Positions 34,573-45,671 are shown, numbered from the stretch's first letter. The stretch is 64,000 nucleotides of DNA from Sesamum alatum (GCA_034509735.1 JACGWO010000012.1:1736001-1800000); one strand, 5' to 3'. The notes: generated by a model not told the origin, from the sequence alone. Made by a program: numbers and translations.

Positions 34573-35588
34573 TGTTAGAATAGGTGACCATGTAAGCCAA
34601 TTTTGGCGGGTATATGTAACCTATGTCTAGACAATTATAGGTGTTTGATAAATCATTAATGAATAAAGAAGTGAATTTCATTTGGCATCACTTTGTTTGT
34701 GTTCACTTATATTTGTTTTCCATATCTGTTCACTACGCAAACAAAGCCCACGGACTGAGAATCAATTTCGGGGACTGGGACTACGCTTGGAGGTAGGTCC
34801 ATGGAATCAGTCTTCCCGAATCAGTCCGGAAATCTCCAAGTCAAGGACTCCCGAAAATGGGTACCGGGATTCCATTTGAGACTTGCACTAAGCACCTGCT
34901 GTCGTGTTTCATCGACGGGTGACGAGGGTCGTCTAAGCAGTGTTAGTGGGTTAGCATGCGAGGACGCAGCTGACTGAGGTGACTCGCGGGAACCGTCTTA
35001 CGGAGGACCTTGAGTATGGTCAGCAAGGTATGACGTGTATTCCCGGTTCCAACGGTACAGGTCAAGTCCTTTGACTTGAGGAATTGCTGAGTTTACCTGT
35101 ACATCAGGGCTGTATCTTAGATATGGTGAGAGATTGCCAGAATTCTCTTTGGTAGTCATAAGCCATGTCTAGTGCAGTTCTGGTGTGCAAAGTGACAGTG
35201 GTTTCCAAGAAAGGATCTATCTCCTGTCAATAGGTTTTGGCAGTTGAGTCTCATGTATACTCTAGGTCTTGTCCCTAAAACTGTGGCCATAGTGACTGAA
35301 CAGAAGGGAAGGATTCCCTTGCGGCGTTTAGTGAGGACAGACCGACACTTAGGTCCAAAATGGGTACCTGCATTTTCCGTGCCCTAGACTCTAAGTGATG
35401 AGACCGAAGACAGAAGGACAAGTGTACTGTTAGAGCCTAAATGTTCATCCCTGAATATTTCACCTAGTCTCTAGTGCCATGGACCGTTGCTAGATGGCCA
35501 CCCATGGTAACGGAAGGATTCTAGGAATCCGACCAAGTCTAGCTGAAAGGTGAACCTAAAGAGTCACACACTATCCACACACATTTAG

Positions 35589-35801
35589 ATATTTAATTAG
35601 GAATTAAATATTGGAGTGAAGGAATGATTAAATTGGATTTAATCGGGTCCTTTATTTTTCTTGGAGAAATAATTCCTTCTATTAGATATAAGGAATTAAA
35701 TTGATAAATTAGATTTATCAAAGGGATTTATTTAATGGGCTTAAATAATATTTATATTTATTTTAGCCTCTTGGAAATATTTAAATAGGTTTTTAAATAT
35801 T
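35589..35801 (+). repeat. Row of short perfect hairpins in family 1 U3
   Basis: Four inverted repeats with tiny loops: 35589-35611 (10-bp arms, loop AGG), 35626-35644 (8-bp arms, loop TGG), 35701-35721 (9-bp arms, loop TAG) and 35776-35801 (10-bp arms, loop TAGGTT). The same row is present in the other three E/F LTRs. It is the counterpart of the denser row in family 2 LTRs. Confidence 0.8.
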
Positions 35802-35856
35802 CCATTAAATTAAATCAACGGTTGAGATCAATGGGAGAGATGGATGGCTAGGATTG

Positions 35857-35920
35857 TTTTGACTAGGTCAAAACACTACTTTGACTAGGACTTTGACTAG
35901 GTCAAAATCCTAGTCAAATT
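35857..35920 (+). promoter_or_regulatory. W-box cluster upstream of the TATA box (family 1 U3)
   Basis: Within 64 bp there are six TTGAC cores: TTGACT three times forward (near 35859, 35881 and 35893), TTGACC twice in reverse (ggtcaa near 35866 and 35900) and TTGACT once in reverse (agtcaa near 35912). TTGAC[C/T] is the known binding core of plant WRKY factors. The cluster recurs in all E/F LTRs (near 42674, 49592 and 53125) and in reduced form in A. A role in stress-induced transcription is inferred, as shown for some other plant copia LTRs. Confidence 0.6.
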
Positions 35921-35931
35921 AGAGTTCTTAA

Positions 35932-35972
35932 AAGAGGAGTTTAAAGAGGATTAAACTCCTCTTCTATATAAA
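35932..35972 (+). promoter_or_regulatory. 13-bp hairpin abutting the TATA box (family 1 LTR core promoter)
   Basis: Arms aagaggagtttaa (35932-35944) and ttaaactcctctt (35951-35963) are perfect complements around a 6-base loop (agagga). One base later comes tatataaa (35965-35972), the likely TATA box. The same arrangement occurs before the TATA boxes at 42779-42786, 49702-49709 and 53233-53240. Confidence 0.7.
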
Positions 35973-36557
35973 CCCCTAGCATCCTACAAGTTGAATGATG
36001 ATGAATCTCCAACACACACACAATACACACACACACACTCGGCTTTCTCTCCCTCCATCTCGTCCGCCCTCTCTCTCTCTCTCACATTCCAAGAAATTAT
36101 TTTCTTTGTTCTCTTGTTTTTGGAACATTAGAACTTGATGAATCAATACCGTTAATTCATAACGTGTTGTTGATTCATCCACTCCAAAATATAAACTTGT
36201 TCGTTGCTAGCACGACGTGCAAGATACGTGGGTGGATCGTGTGTCACGATTTGGAGGGTCTCAAGAACGAGATCTTGGTGCAAAACGGGGAACAACGCGT
36301 GTAGCCGTTGAAGACGAAAACGACAACGGGTAGGTCTCGTTTTAGATTTTCGTCCTCTTTTATTTTCAACCCTATGGCCTCCATGATATGTTATATGTGA
36401 TTTATTCATGAGATACACCGAACACCCGGGAAATTTCAAAGGCACACCCTTCGAAACGTGTTTTAATTTAAAAGCATGTTTAAATTCCGCATTTATTTTT
36501 AATTATACCGCGCTTCCGCATTCGCGCTTTTCCCGGGACGATCCACAATTCCTTTCA

Positions 36558-36571
36558 GTGGTATCAGAGCC
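36558..36571 (+). promoter_or_regulatory. Element E primer-binding site (initiator tRNA-Met)
   Basis: gtggtatcagagcc follows the 5' LTR directly and is complementary to the initiator tRNA-Met 3' end. Confidence 0.85.
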
Positions 36572-38865
36572 CGGTTCGGTGTATAGGCCTAGGGTTTATG
36601 TGCGTTTTAAGCATGAAACGTGTTTTGAGCATGTTTTAATTGAATCTTGATTTTCTTGATTATTAAAGCATGTTGTTTTATTGCTTTTAATTCGTGTGAA
36701 ATTCTGAATATTGGTATTTTTCTGTTTTTCTTGGGAAACGGGGAAAATTTGAACTGAAAACGAGAAACGCCACAGCCGGCCAGCCGGGAAGGCTGGCCGC
36801 GCGCAGCCGAGCGCTGCCGGCAGGGCAGACGCGCGCAGGCAAGGGTAGCCTGCGCGCGCCCGCCCAGCCGGTCTCGCAGGGGCAGCGCGCGCGCAAGGGG
36901 GCGCCTCCAGCCGCGCGCGCGGGCAGACGAGGGTGTCTGCGCGCGCGCGGCCGTTAGGCGCGCTCATGTGCGGGCGCGCGCGCAAGGCTGTCGGGCGGAG
37001 AGCCCGCGCGCGGACGGCACCAGGCGCGCTGCCAGGCGCGCGCGCACGCAGACGGAGGCGTCTGCGCGCGCGCGCCCGGCGGGCGTGCCCAGTGCGCAAC
37101 TGCGCGCAGCGCAGGCACGCGGCTGGCGACCAGCAGGCCGGCGCGCGCGAGGCAGAGGAGCCTGCGCGCGCGACGGCCTGCCGGAACACCAGGCCGCGCA
37201 GCGCGCTGCCGGCAAGGCGCGCGCGCACGCAGGCAAGGGGCCTGCGCGCGCGCGCCCGGCCAGGCTGGGCCTGCTGCCCTGCGCGCACGGCCTGCCGGCT
37301 GCTGCCGGTGGCGGCGGCCGGTGGCTGCTGCAGCTAGGGTTTCTTGAAACCCTAGTATTATTTTATTTTTTTATTTATTTACTTTTCAGTTTTAATTTTG
37401 AATTAATTCTGAAAATTCGTTTTTTGGGTTCAATTTTGCCTAAATTCCTAAAGACATTATTTTAGGAGTAAAATAAATTGGATTTGGAATCCCGGGGTTA
37501 TTTTACTTAAAATGATGAGGAAAGGTTTTCCTAAAACGAGAAAAATATTATTACCAAATTTGTGTTTTATTTTTCACACGTTGCGCACATGATCATTTAT
37601 TTCTGTTTTGAATTATTATGATTGGAAATCATGAATTATTGGTATATTGTAATTATGTGATTGGATCATGTGATTATGTGTGTTGGATGAAAATGGATGA
37701 TCACGAGCCCTAGACCGGATGTATGGTTTAATTTTCTGTTGGGCCTGTGCGCCTCTTTAACTGCTTTCTCCTTCTCTCTTTCTAGTGCCTTGGAATAATA
37801 AGGCTTTCTACCTCCCTCCTTATGTACTGCCCCCGGGTTTTCGCTGGGGTTTCTATTTCTTTAAATATGTAATGAGAGTAGACTAGGAGTGAGGTTTCCA
37901 TTTTTTGTAATTGGTGGAGAAGAAGGAAGGACCACATGGAGAGCCCAGACCGGAGGTCCCTTGGCGTTTTCCATGAAGTGAAGAAAGAGAAAAGGAGACC
38001 AAGGCCCATCAGCATGATGATTGGGTTGCTATTATTGTAATAGTATAGGACCAACCCTAGATTGACCATAGATCCACTGCGGGCTCAGTGGATCGCATAG
38101 GATTCGGGCTCGTGATCATCCAACAGGGGCGTGCTAGGCTTTAATTTTGCATGTGGTTATTATGATGGATGAATGGCTTTTATTTATCATATAACTGCTA
38201 TGGATGGATTTTATTTATGCATTATGGATGAATGTATGGATATATTATGAGATCTCGGTCATTCACTACTCTCACATTGGTTGGACCAATGTTGAAATAT
38301 TAGACCCTAGATAAAAGTAGACATGAACTCTAGGAGTTTGTCCATGCCTTCCAATCCATGGCACAGTGAGGAAGCTGTTTTAGGTCAATAGCGTGGTCTC
38401 ACGAGTCGTGGCACGTTATGTACTTAAAAGAAGCTGCACCGTGTCATGAACGAAAAATGGGCTGCTGTTACCTGTCTCACGAGTCGTGGGGGTACTAGTG
38501 GGTCCATGGCTCGGTCGATTGGGTCGGGTCTAACGCCCAATTAGTATGATTCGCTTGGAGTCCTCGGGATCATGCAAAAGGGTGAGGCAATAATCTTGGG
38601 AATCTCGTGGAACGAGAATGGTATGGAATACCTCCCACAGGATCTTTTCCATGCGAATCGTAAAAGCGGGGTATGGGAAAAATCGCTGTGGATCCCAAGC
38701 CCACTAGGAAAGGATTTCCCGAAAATCACGTTTGAGAGTACCGTGTTTTCGTATAAATAGTGGGAGGATTAAATGACTAAAGACCAAGCATTTAATTATT
38801 TCATCAAACCACCGTCTTTATTTTCTGCTGATCGCGCGCGTTGTTTTCTAAATGTAGATTTTAAA
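36572..38865 (+). other. Element E leader (2.3 kb) before gag
   Basis: This is unusually long for a copia leader. In order it has the CpG-rich hairpin block (36770-37340), a telobox-like palindrome (37334-37355), the inverted repeat arms 37695-37710 and 38106-38121, and two cacgagtcgtg palindromes (38400-38410 and 38478-38488). Shortly before gag is tataaatagtggg (near 38752), a TATA-like match whose meaning is unclear. No protein is recognised; the open frames in the GC block are compositional. Confidence 0.7.
36770..37340 (+). repeat. CpG-rich GC-hairpin block in the family 1 leader
   Basis: A 0.57-kb block of (GC)n runs interrupted by related short stems: caggc-aagggta-gcctg (36836-36852), cagac-gagggt-gtctg (36925-36940), cagacg-gagg-cgtctg (37049-37064), aggc-agagga-gcct (37150-37163) and caggc-aagg-ggcctg (37229-37243). 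Each is followed by GCGCGCGC. The unit looks like a diverged tandem repeat of one hairpin. The flanks are AT-rich. Same block in F (43580-44148) and A (18361-18905, minus), and a reduced one in D. Confidence 0.75.
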
Positions 38866-41391
38866 ATGTCTAAGAACCCACTATCAACCATTCTTGAGAC
38901 AAACAAATTCAATGGAACAAATTACAACGACTGGTTGCGCAATCTCAGGATAGTCCTAGATTACGAGAACCAAGGCTACGTCATGGACGAGCCTCTCCCT
39001 AGGACCTTACCGGAAGGATCCACGCCAGAAGAACGTGAGACGTTCGAGACTTGGCATAAGGATAACCGGAAGGTCCGTAGCATCATACTTGCTTCGATGA
39101 CCAATGAGATTCAGAAGCAATATGAAAGGCTAGACGATGTCCCTTCCATTATGGCTCGCCTTAAGGATTGCTATGCAGTCCCGGACCGGCATACTAGGTA
39201 TGTCGCGACCAAGGCGTTCTTTGGAACTAAAATGACAGAAGGATCCTCTGTACAAGAGCATGGGGTTAAAATGCTTACCCTAGTGGAAAAGCTCGAGGAC
39301 CTAAAGGCAGGTCTCGATAACGAAACGTACATAGATGTGATCCTTCAGTCACTCCCACCCTCCTTCGACCAATTTATCGTCAACTATAACATGAATACAC
39401 TTGAGAAGGGCATTCATGAGTTGATCAATATGTTGGTGCAATACGAGGCAACGACTAAGAAGTCCACGCCTTCGGTATTGTTTGGAGGTGTTTCAACTTC
39501 CAAGACGAAAGGCAAGGGTGCCGGACGTTGGAAAAAGAAGAAGGGGAAGGGAAAAACCGTCATAGCAGCTACGAACACTCAGAGTGTTCCCATTGCCAAA
39601 GAGGGGAAAGGCAAAGGAAAGGGAAAGGTTGTCTCCAAGCAACAGTCAAAGGCATATGACATATGTATCAACTGCCGTGAGAAAGGGCATTGGAAGAGAG
39701 AGTGCCCCAAACTCTTCTCAAACCAAGGTATATTTGTGATTGAGGTTAACATGGTCACTAATTCTGCCTCTTGGGTATTGGTTACCGGCTGTGGAGCTCA
39801 CATTTGCAATGATTTGCAGGTGCTGAAAAGAAGCAGAAAACTAAGTAGCGGGGACATGATCCTGAAGCTTGGAAATGGCAAGGCCATCTCGGCAGAAGCA
39901 GTAGGATCCGCCACTTTAGTAATTAGTGATACCATTAGCATAGAATTAGAGCAGGTTTATTTCGTACCTAGTATGATTAAGAACATCATTTCCATTCCAT
40001 TGTTGGACAATAGTGGTTATGAGTTCAGAATCAATAAAAATTGCTTTTATTTGATGAGGTGTGGAATTGCTCATCTACTTGGTACATTGCACAACGGGCT
40101 CTATATCTTGCAACAAACGAATTTCGTTCTTAACGCTCAACACAAACGGAAATTAGATAATAACGGGAACGCACGTCTGTGGCACGCTAGGCTAGGTCAC
40201 ATATCCCAAGATAGGATGAAAAGGTTGGTAGACTCAAAGAACCTAGAGGTTGGGGACTTGAGTGATCTACCAACTTGTAAGTCTTGTCTAAAAGGGAAAA
40301 TGACCAAAAAGCCCTTTGTAGGACAAAGCAGGCTTGCCACAGGTCTGTTGGACTTGGTCCATACAGACGTATGTGGACCACTAAGGACGCAGGCTCGAGG
40401 TGGGTTCTCCTACTTCATAACCTTCACCGATGATCTTTCACGGTACGGTTATGTTTACCTGATGAGGTACAAGTCTGAAGCTCTTGAGAGGTTTAAAGAA
40501 TTCAGGCTTGAAGTGGAGAACCAGACCAACTGCAAAATTAAAGTCCTACGGTCAGACCGAGGCGGTGAATACCTTAGTGCCGAATTCCTAGATTATCTAA
40601 AAGAAAATGGTATAATATCGGAATGGACACCTCCCGGAACACCACAGTTAAATGGCGTCTCTGAAAGGAGGAACCGAACCCTGTTGGACATGGTTCGGTC
40701 CATGATGAGTTTTACCAAATTGCCCTTATCGTTTTGGGGTTATGCATTAGAAACGGCAGCCAAGTTGTTGAATTTGGCGCCTACCAGTGCATTGACCCAA
40801 ACGCCATATGAGATATGGCACGGCAAGCCTGCGTCCTACAACTACTTGAAAGTGTGGGGTAGCCCCGCATACGTCAAGAGGTTAGTGGGAGATAAGCTAG
40901 AATCCAGGTCTAGCCTATGCAAGTTCGTTGGATACCCTAGAGAAACTGCGGGTTATTACTTTTATGACCCTTTGCAACAAAAAGGTATTTGTTTCAAGGA
41001 ATGCAGTATTCTTGGAGCAAGGCTTCCCGGAGGATATCCAACCTGATGAGATGATTCTTGAGGAATCAAGTGATGGAACTCAGCCATCAGAAATAGCCGC
41101 GGAAACCTCACCAAGAGGATTCAGGATTAACGCCCGAAGGGCTGACCAACCTAGAGAAGTCCAACATGCTAGGCATGAAGGACAACCTCAAGAGAGGCCA
41201 GCCCCGGTCCCTGAACTGCCGGCTCCGATACAATCAGCGCCCACAGTCACCACTGATGTTCCCGTCCTCCGTAGGTCCACTAGAGAATCCAGACCTCCAG
41301 TGAGATATGGGTTTTCTAAGTGCGACCAATCTTCTGGATAACGATCCTAAGACATACGGGGAAGCGATGTCTGACATCGACTCCGGGAAAT
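38866..41391 (+). pseudogene. Element E gag, protease and integrase
   Basis: The start ATG at 38866 gives MSKNPLSTILETNKFNGTNY. I chose it because gag of A, D and F starts with the same residues, although the frame is open 31 codons further upstream. Gag has RSIILASMTNEIQKQYERLD, KAFFGTKMTEGSSVQEHG and the CCHC knuckle CINCREKGHWKREC (near 39664). The protease site reads VLVTGCGAHIC: Val replaces the catalytic Asp present in F. Integrase is complete: HARLGH and CKSC zinc ligands, HTDVCGPL, TFTDDLSRYGY, SDRGGEYLS and QLNGVSERRNRTLLDMVRSM. The frame shifts by +1 in an A-run near 40978 and again near 41313 (extra T). Element F then splits the gene at GGG AAA T. It continues at 50296. Confidence 0.9.
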
Positions 41392-43367
41392 TGTTAGAAT
41401 AGGTGACCATGTAAGCCAATTTTGGCGGGTATATGTAACCTATGTCTAGACAATTATAGGTGTTTGATAAATCATTAATGAATAAAGAAGTGAATTTCAT
41501 TTGGCATCACTTTGTTTGTGTTCACTTATATTTGTTTTCCATATCTGTTCACTACGCAAACAAAGCCCACGGACTGAGAATCAATTTCGGGGACTGGGAC
41601 TACGCTTGGAGGTAGGTCCATGGAATCAGTCTTTCCCGAATCAGTCCGGAAATCTCCAAGTCAAGGAATCCCGAAAAATGGGTACCGGGATTCCATTTGA
41701 GACTTGCACTAAGCACCTGCTGTCGTGTTTCATCGACGGGTGACGAGGGTCGTCTAAGCAGTGTTAGTGGGTTAGCATGCGAGGACGCAGCTGACTGAGG
41801 TGACTCGCGGGAACCGTCTTACGGAGGACCTTGAGTATGGTCAGCAAGGTATGACGTGTATTCCCGGTTCCAACGGTACAGGTCAAGTCCTTTGACTTGA
41901 GGAATTGCTGAGTTTACCTGTACATCAGGGCTGTATCTTAGATATGGTGAGAGATTGCCAGAATCTCTTTGGTAGTCATAAGCCATGTCTAGTGCAGTTC
42001 TGGTGTGCAAAGTGACAGTAGTTTCCAAGAAAGGATCTGTCTCCTGTCAATAGGTTTTGGCAGTTGAGTCTCATGTATACTCTAGGTCTTGTCCCTAAAA
42101 CTGTGGCCACAGTGACTGAACAGAAGGGAAGGATTCCCTTGCGGCGTTTAGTGAGGACAGACCGACACTTAGGTCCAAAATGGGTACCTGCATTTTTCGT
42201 GCCCTAGACTCTAAGTGATGAGACCGAAGACAGAAGGACAAGTGTACTGTTAGAGCCTAAATGTTCATCCCTGAATATTTCACCTAGTCTCTAGTGCCAT
42301 GGATGGCCACCCATGGTAACGGAAGGATTCTAGGAATCCGACCAAGTCTAGCTGAAAGGTGAACCTAAAGAGTCACACACTATCCACACACATTTAGATA
42401 TTTAATTAGGAATTAAATATTGGAGTGAAGGAATGATTAAATTGGATTTAATCGGGTCCTTTATTTTTCTTGGATAAATAATTCCTTCTATTAGATATAA
42501 GGAATTAAATTGATAAATTAGATTTATCAAAGGGATTTATTTAATGGGCTTAAAATAATATTTATATTTATTTTAGCCTCTTGGAAATATTTAAATAGGT
42601 TTTAAATATTCCATTAAATTAAATTAAATCAACGGTCGAGATCAATGGGAGAGATGGATGGCTAGGATTGTTTTGACTAGGTCAAAACACTACTTTGACT
42701 AGGACTTTGACTAGGTCAAAATCCTAGTCAAATTAGAGTTCTTAAAAGAGGAGTTTAAAGAGGATTAAACTCCTCTTCTATATAAACCCCTAGCATCCTA
42801 CAAGTTGAAGGATGATGAAACTCCAACACACACACTACAACACACACACACGGATTCTCTCTCCCTCTCTCTCGTCCGATTCTCTCTCCCTCTCCAAGAA
42901 ATATTTTCTTGGTTCTTTTTGTTCTTGGAACATTAAGAACTTGATGAATCAATACCATTAATCCATAATGTGTTATTGATTCATCCACTCCAAATATTAT
43001 ACACTTGTTCGTTGCTAACACGACGTGCAAGATACGTGGGTGGATCGTGTGTCACGATTTAGAGGGTCTCAAAGACGAGATCTTGGTGCAAAACGGGGAA
43101 CAACGCTTGTAGCCGTTGAAGACGAAAACGACAACGGGTAGGTCTCGTTTTAATTTTTCGTCCTCTCTTTAATTTCCAACCCTATGGCCTCCATGATTTA
43201 TTTTATGTCATTCGTTCATGAGATACACCGAAAGCCCGGGAAATTTCAAAGGCACACCCTTTGAAACGTGTTTTAATTTAAAAGCATGTTTAAATTCCGC
43301 ATTTATTTTTAATTATACCGCGCTTCCGCATTCGCGCTTTTCCGGGGACGATCCACAATTCCTTTCA
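41392..43367 (+). repeat. Element F 5' LTR
   Basis: 1976 bp. It carries an 11-bp deletion near 42302 (ccatggatggcc, where the 3' LTR has ccatggaccgttgctagatggcc) and an extra A near 41676. The TATA box is at 42779-42786. Confidence 0.93.
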
Positions 43368-43381
43368 GTGGTATCAGAGCC
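43368..43381 (+). promoter_or_regulatory. Element F primer-binding site (initiator tRNA-Met)
   Basis: gtggtatcagagcc directly after the 5' LTR. Confidence 0.85.
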
Positions 43382-45671
43382 CGGTTCGGTGTATAGGCCT
43401 AGGGTTTATGTGCGTTTTAAGCATGAAACGTGTTTTGAGCATGTTTAAATTGAATCTTGATTTTCTTGATTATTAAAGCATGTTGTTTTATTGCTTTTAA
43501 TTCGTGTGAAATTCTGAATATTGGTATTTTTCTGTTTTTCTTGGGAAACGGGGGAAAATTTGAACTGAAAACGAGAAACGCCACAGCCGGCCAGCCGGGA
43601 AGGCTGGCCGCGCGCAGCCGAGCGCTGCCGGTAGGGCAGACGCGCGCAGGCAAGGGTAGCCTGCGCGCGCGCCGCCCAGCCGGTCGCGCAGGTGCGGGCG
43701 CGCGCGCAAGGGGGCGCCTCCAGCCGCGCGCGCGGGCAGACGAGGGTGTCTGCGCGCGCGCGGCCGGTAGGCGCGCTCATGCGCGCGCGCGCGCAAGGCT
43801 GTCGGGCAGAGAGCCCGCGCGCGGATGGCACCAGGCGCACTGCCAGGCGCGCGCGCACGCAGATGGAGGCGTCTGCGCGCGCGCGCCCGGCGGGCGTGCC
43901 CAGTGCGCGTCTGCGCGCGCGCGCACTGCGCGCAGCGCAGGCACGCGCCTGGCGACCAGCAGGCCGGCGCGCGCGAGGCAGAGGAGCCTGCGCGCGCGAC
44001 GGCCTGCCGGAACACCAGGCCGCGCAGCGCGCTGCCGGCCAGGCAGTGCCTGCGCGCGCGCAGGGGCGGCAGGCTGGGCCTGCTGCCCTGCGCGCACGGC
44101 CTGCCGGCTGCTGCCGGTGGCGGCGGCCGGTGGCTGCTGCAGCTAGGGTTTCTTGAAACCCTAGTATTATTTTATTTTTTTTTATTTATTTACTTTTCAG
44201 TTTTAATTTTGAATTAATTCTGAAAATTCGTTTCTGGGTTCAATTTTGCCTAAATTCCTAAAGACATTGTTTTAGGAGTAAAATAAATTGGATTTGGAAT
44301 CCCGAGGTTATTTTACTTAAAATAATGAGGAAAGGTTTTCCTAAAACGAAAAAAATATTATTACCAATATTTGTGTTTTATTTTTCACACGTTGCGCACA
44401 TGATCATTTATTTCTGTTTTGAATTATTATGATTGGAAATCATGAATTATTGGTATATTGTAATTATGTGATTGGGTCATGTGATTATGTGTGTTGGATG
44501 GAAATGGATGATCACGAGCCCTAGACCGAATGTATGGTTTAATTTTCTGTTGGGCCTGTGTGCCTCTTTAACTGCTTTCTCCTTTTCTCTTTCTAGTGCC
44601 TTTGAATAATAAGGCTTTCTACCTCCCTCCTTATGTACTCCCCCGGGTTTTCGTTGGGGTTTCTATTTTTTAAATATGTAATGAGAGTAGACTAGGAGTG
44701 AGGTTTCCATTTTTTGTAATTGGTGGAGAAGAAGGAAGGACCACATGGAGAGCCCAGACCGGAGGTCCCTTGGCGTCTTCCATGAAGTGAAGAAAGAGAA
44801 AAAGAGACCAAGGCCCATCAGCATGATGATTGGGTTACTATTATTGTAATAGTATAGGACCAACCCTAGATTGACCATAGATCCACTGCGGGCTCAGTGG
44901 ATCGCATAGGATTCGGGCTCGTGATCATCCAACAGGGGCGTGCTAGGCTTTAATTTTGCATGTGGTTATTATGATGGATGAATGGCTTTTATTTATCATA
45001 TAACTGCTATGGATGGATTTTATTTATGCATTATGGATGAATGTATGGATATATTATGAGATCTCGGTCATTCACTACTCTCACATTGGTTGGACCAATG
45101 TTGAAATATTAGACCCTAGATAAAGTGGACATGAACTCTAGGAGTTTGTCCATGCCTTCCAATCCATGGCACAGTGAGGAAGCTGTTTTAGGTCAAAAGC
45201 GTGGTCTCACGAGTCGTGGCACGTTATGTACTTAATAGAAGCTGCACCGTGTCATGAACGAAAAATGGGCTGCTGTTACCTGTCTCACGAGTCGTGGGGT
45301 ACTAGTGGGTCCATGGCTCGGTCGATTGGGTTGGGTCTAACGCCCAATTAGCATGATTCGCTTGGAGTCCTCGGGATCATGCAAAAGGGTGAGGCAATAA
45401 TCTTGGGAATCTCGTGGAACGAGAATGGTATGGAATACCTCCCACAGGATCTTTTCCATGCGAATCGTAAAAGCGGGGTATGGGAAAAAATCGCTGTGGA
45501 TCCCAAGCCCACTAGGAAAGGATTTCCCGAAAATCACGTTTGAGAGTACCGTGTTTTCGTATAAATAGTGGGAGGATTAAATGACTAAAGACCAAGCATT
45601 TAATTATTTCATCAAACCACCGTCTTTATTTTCTGCTGATCGCGCGTTGTTTTCTAAATGTAGATTTTAAA
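43382..45671 (+). other. Element F leader with GC island
   Basis: Colinear with the E leader: GC-hairpin block 43580-44148, telobox-like palindrome 44143-44164, inverted-repeat arms ggatgatcacgagccc (44506-44521) and its complement (44915-44930), and palindromes cacgagtcgtg at 45208-45218 and 45286-45296. Within the GC block F differs from E by small insertions and losses of GC units (for example near 43915 and 44040). Confidence 0.75.

Larger units (their letters stand above)
34573..36557 (+). repeat. Element E 5' LTR
   Basis: 1985 bp, TGTTAGAATAGGTGACC to CAATTCCTTTCA. U3 is long (about 1.39 kb before the TATA box) and includes small inverted repeats (35589-35721, 35776-35801), a W-box cluster (35857-35920) and a hairpin next to the TATA box (35932-35963). 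After the TATA box there are CA and CT microsatellite runs (36010-36085). Confidence 0.93.

Noticed and set aside
35965..36085. CA and CT runs after the TATA box as a separate microsatellite locus
   Set aside because: They recur at the same place in every LTR copy and are part of the LTR transcribed region.
36558..36575. tRNA-like match (TGGTATCAGAGC) after LTRs
   Set aside because: It is the primer-binding site complementary to initiator tRNA-Met, not a tRNA gene; no cloverleaf surrounds it.
36596..37465. Similar Ala/Arg-rich frames in the E and F leaders (also 43417-44217)
   Set aside because: Same composition effect; the frames differ between E and F through small GC indels, which argues against a protein.
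38752..38765. TATA-like tataaatagtggg just before gag of E as a second promoter
   Set aside because: Conserved in F and partly in A and D, but it lies deep inside the leader; without transcript data it cannot be told from chance in AT-rich sequence.
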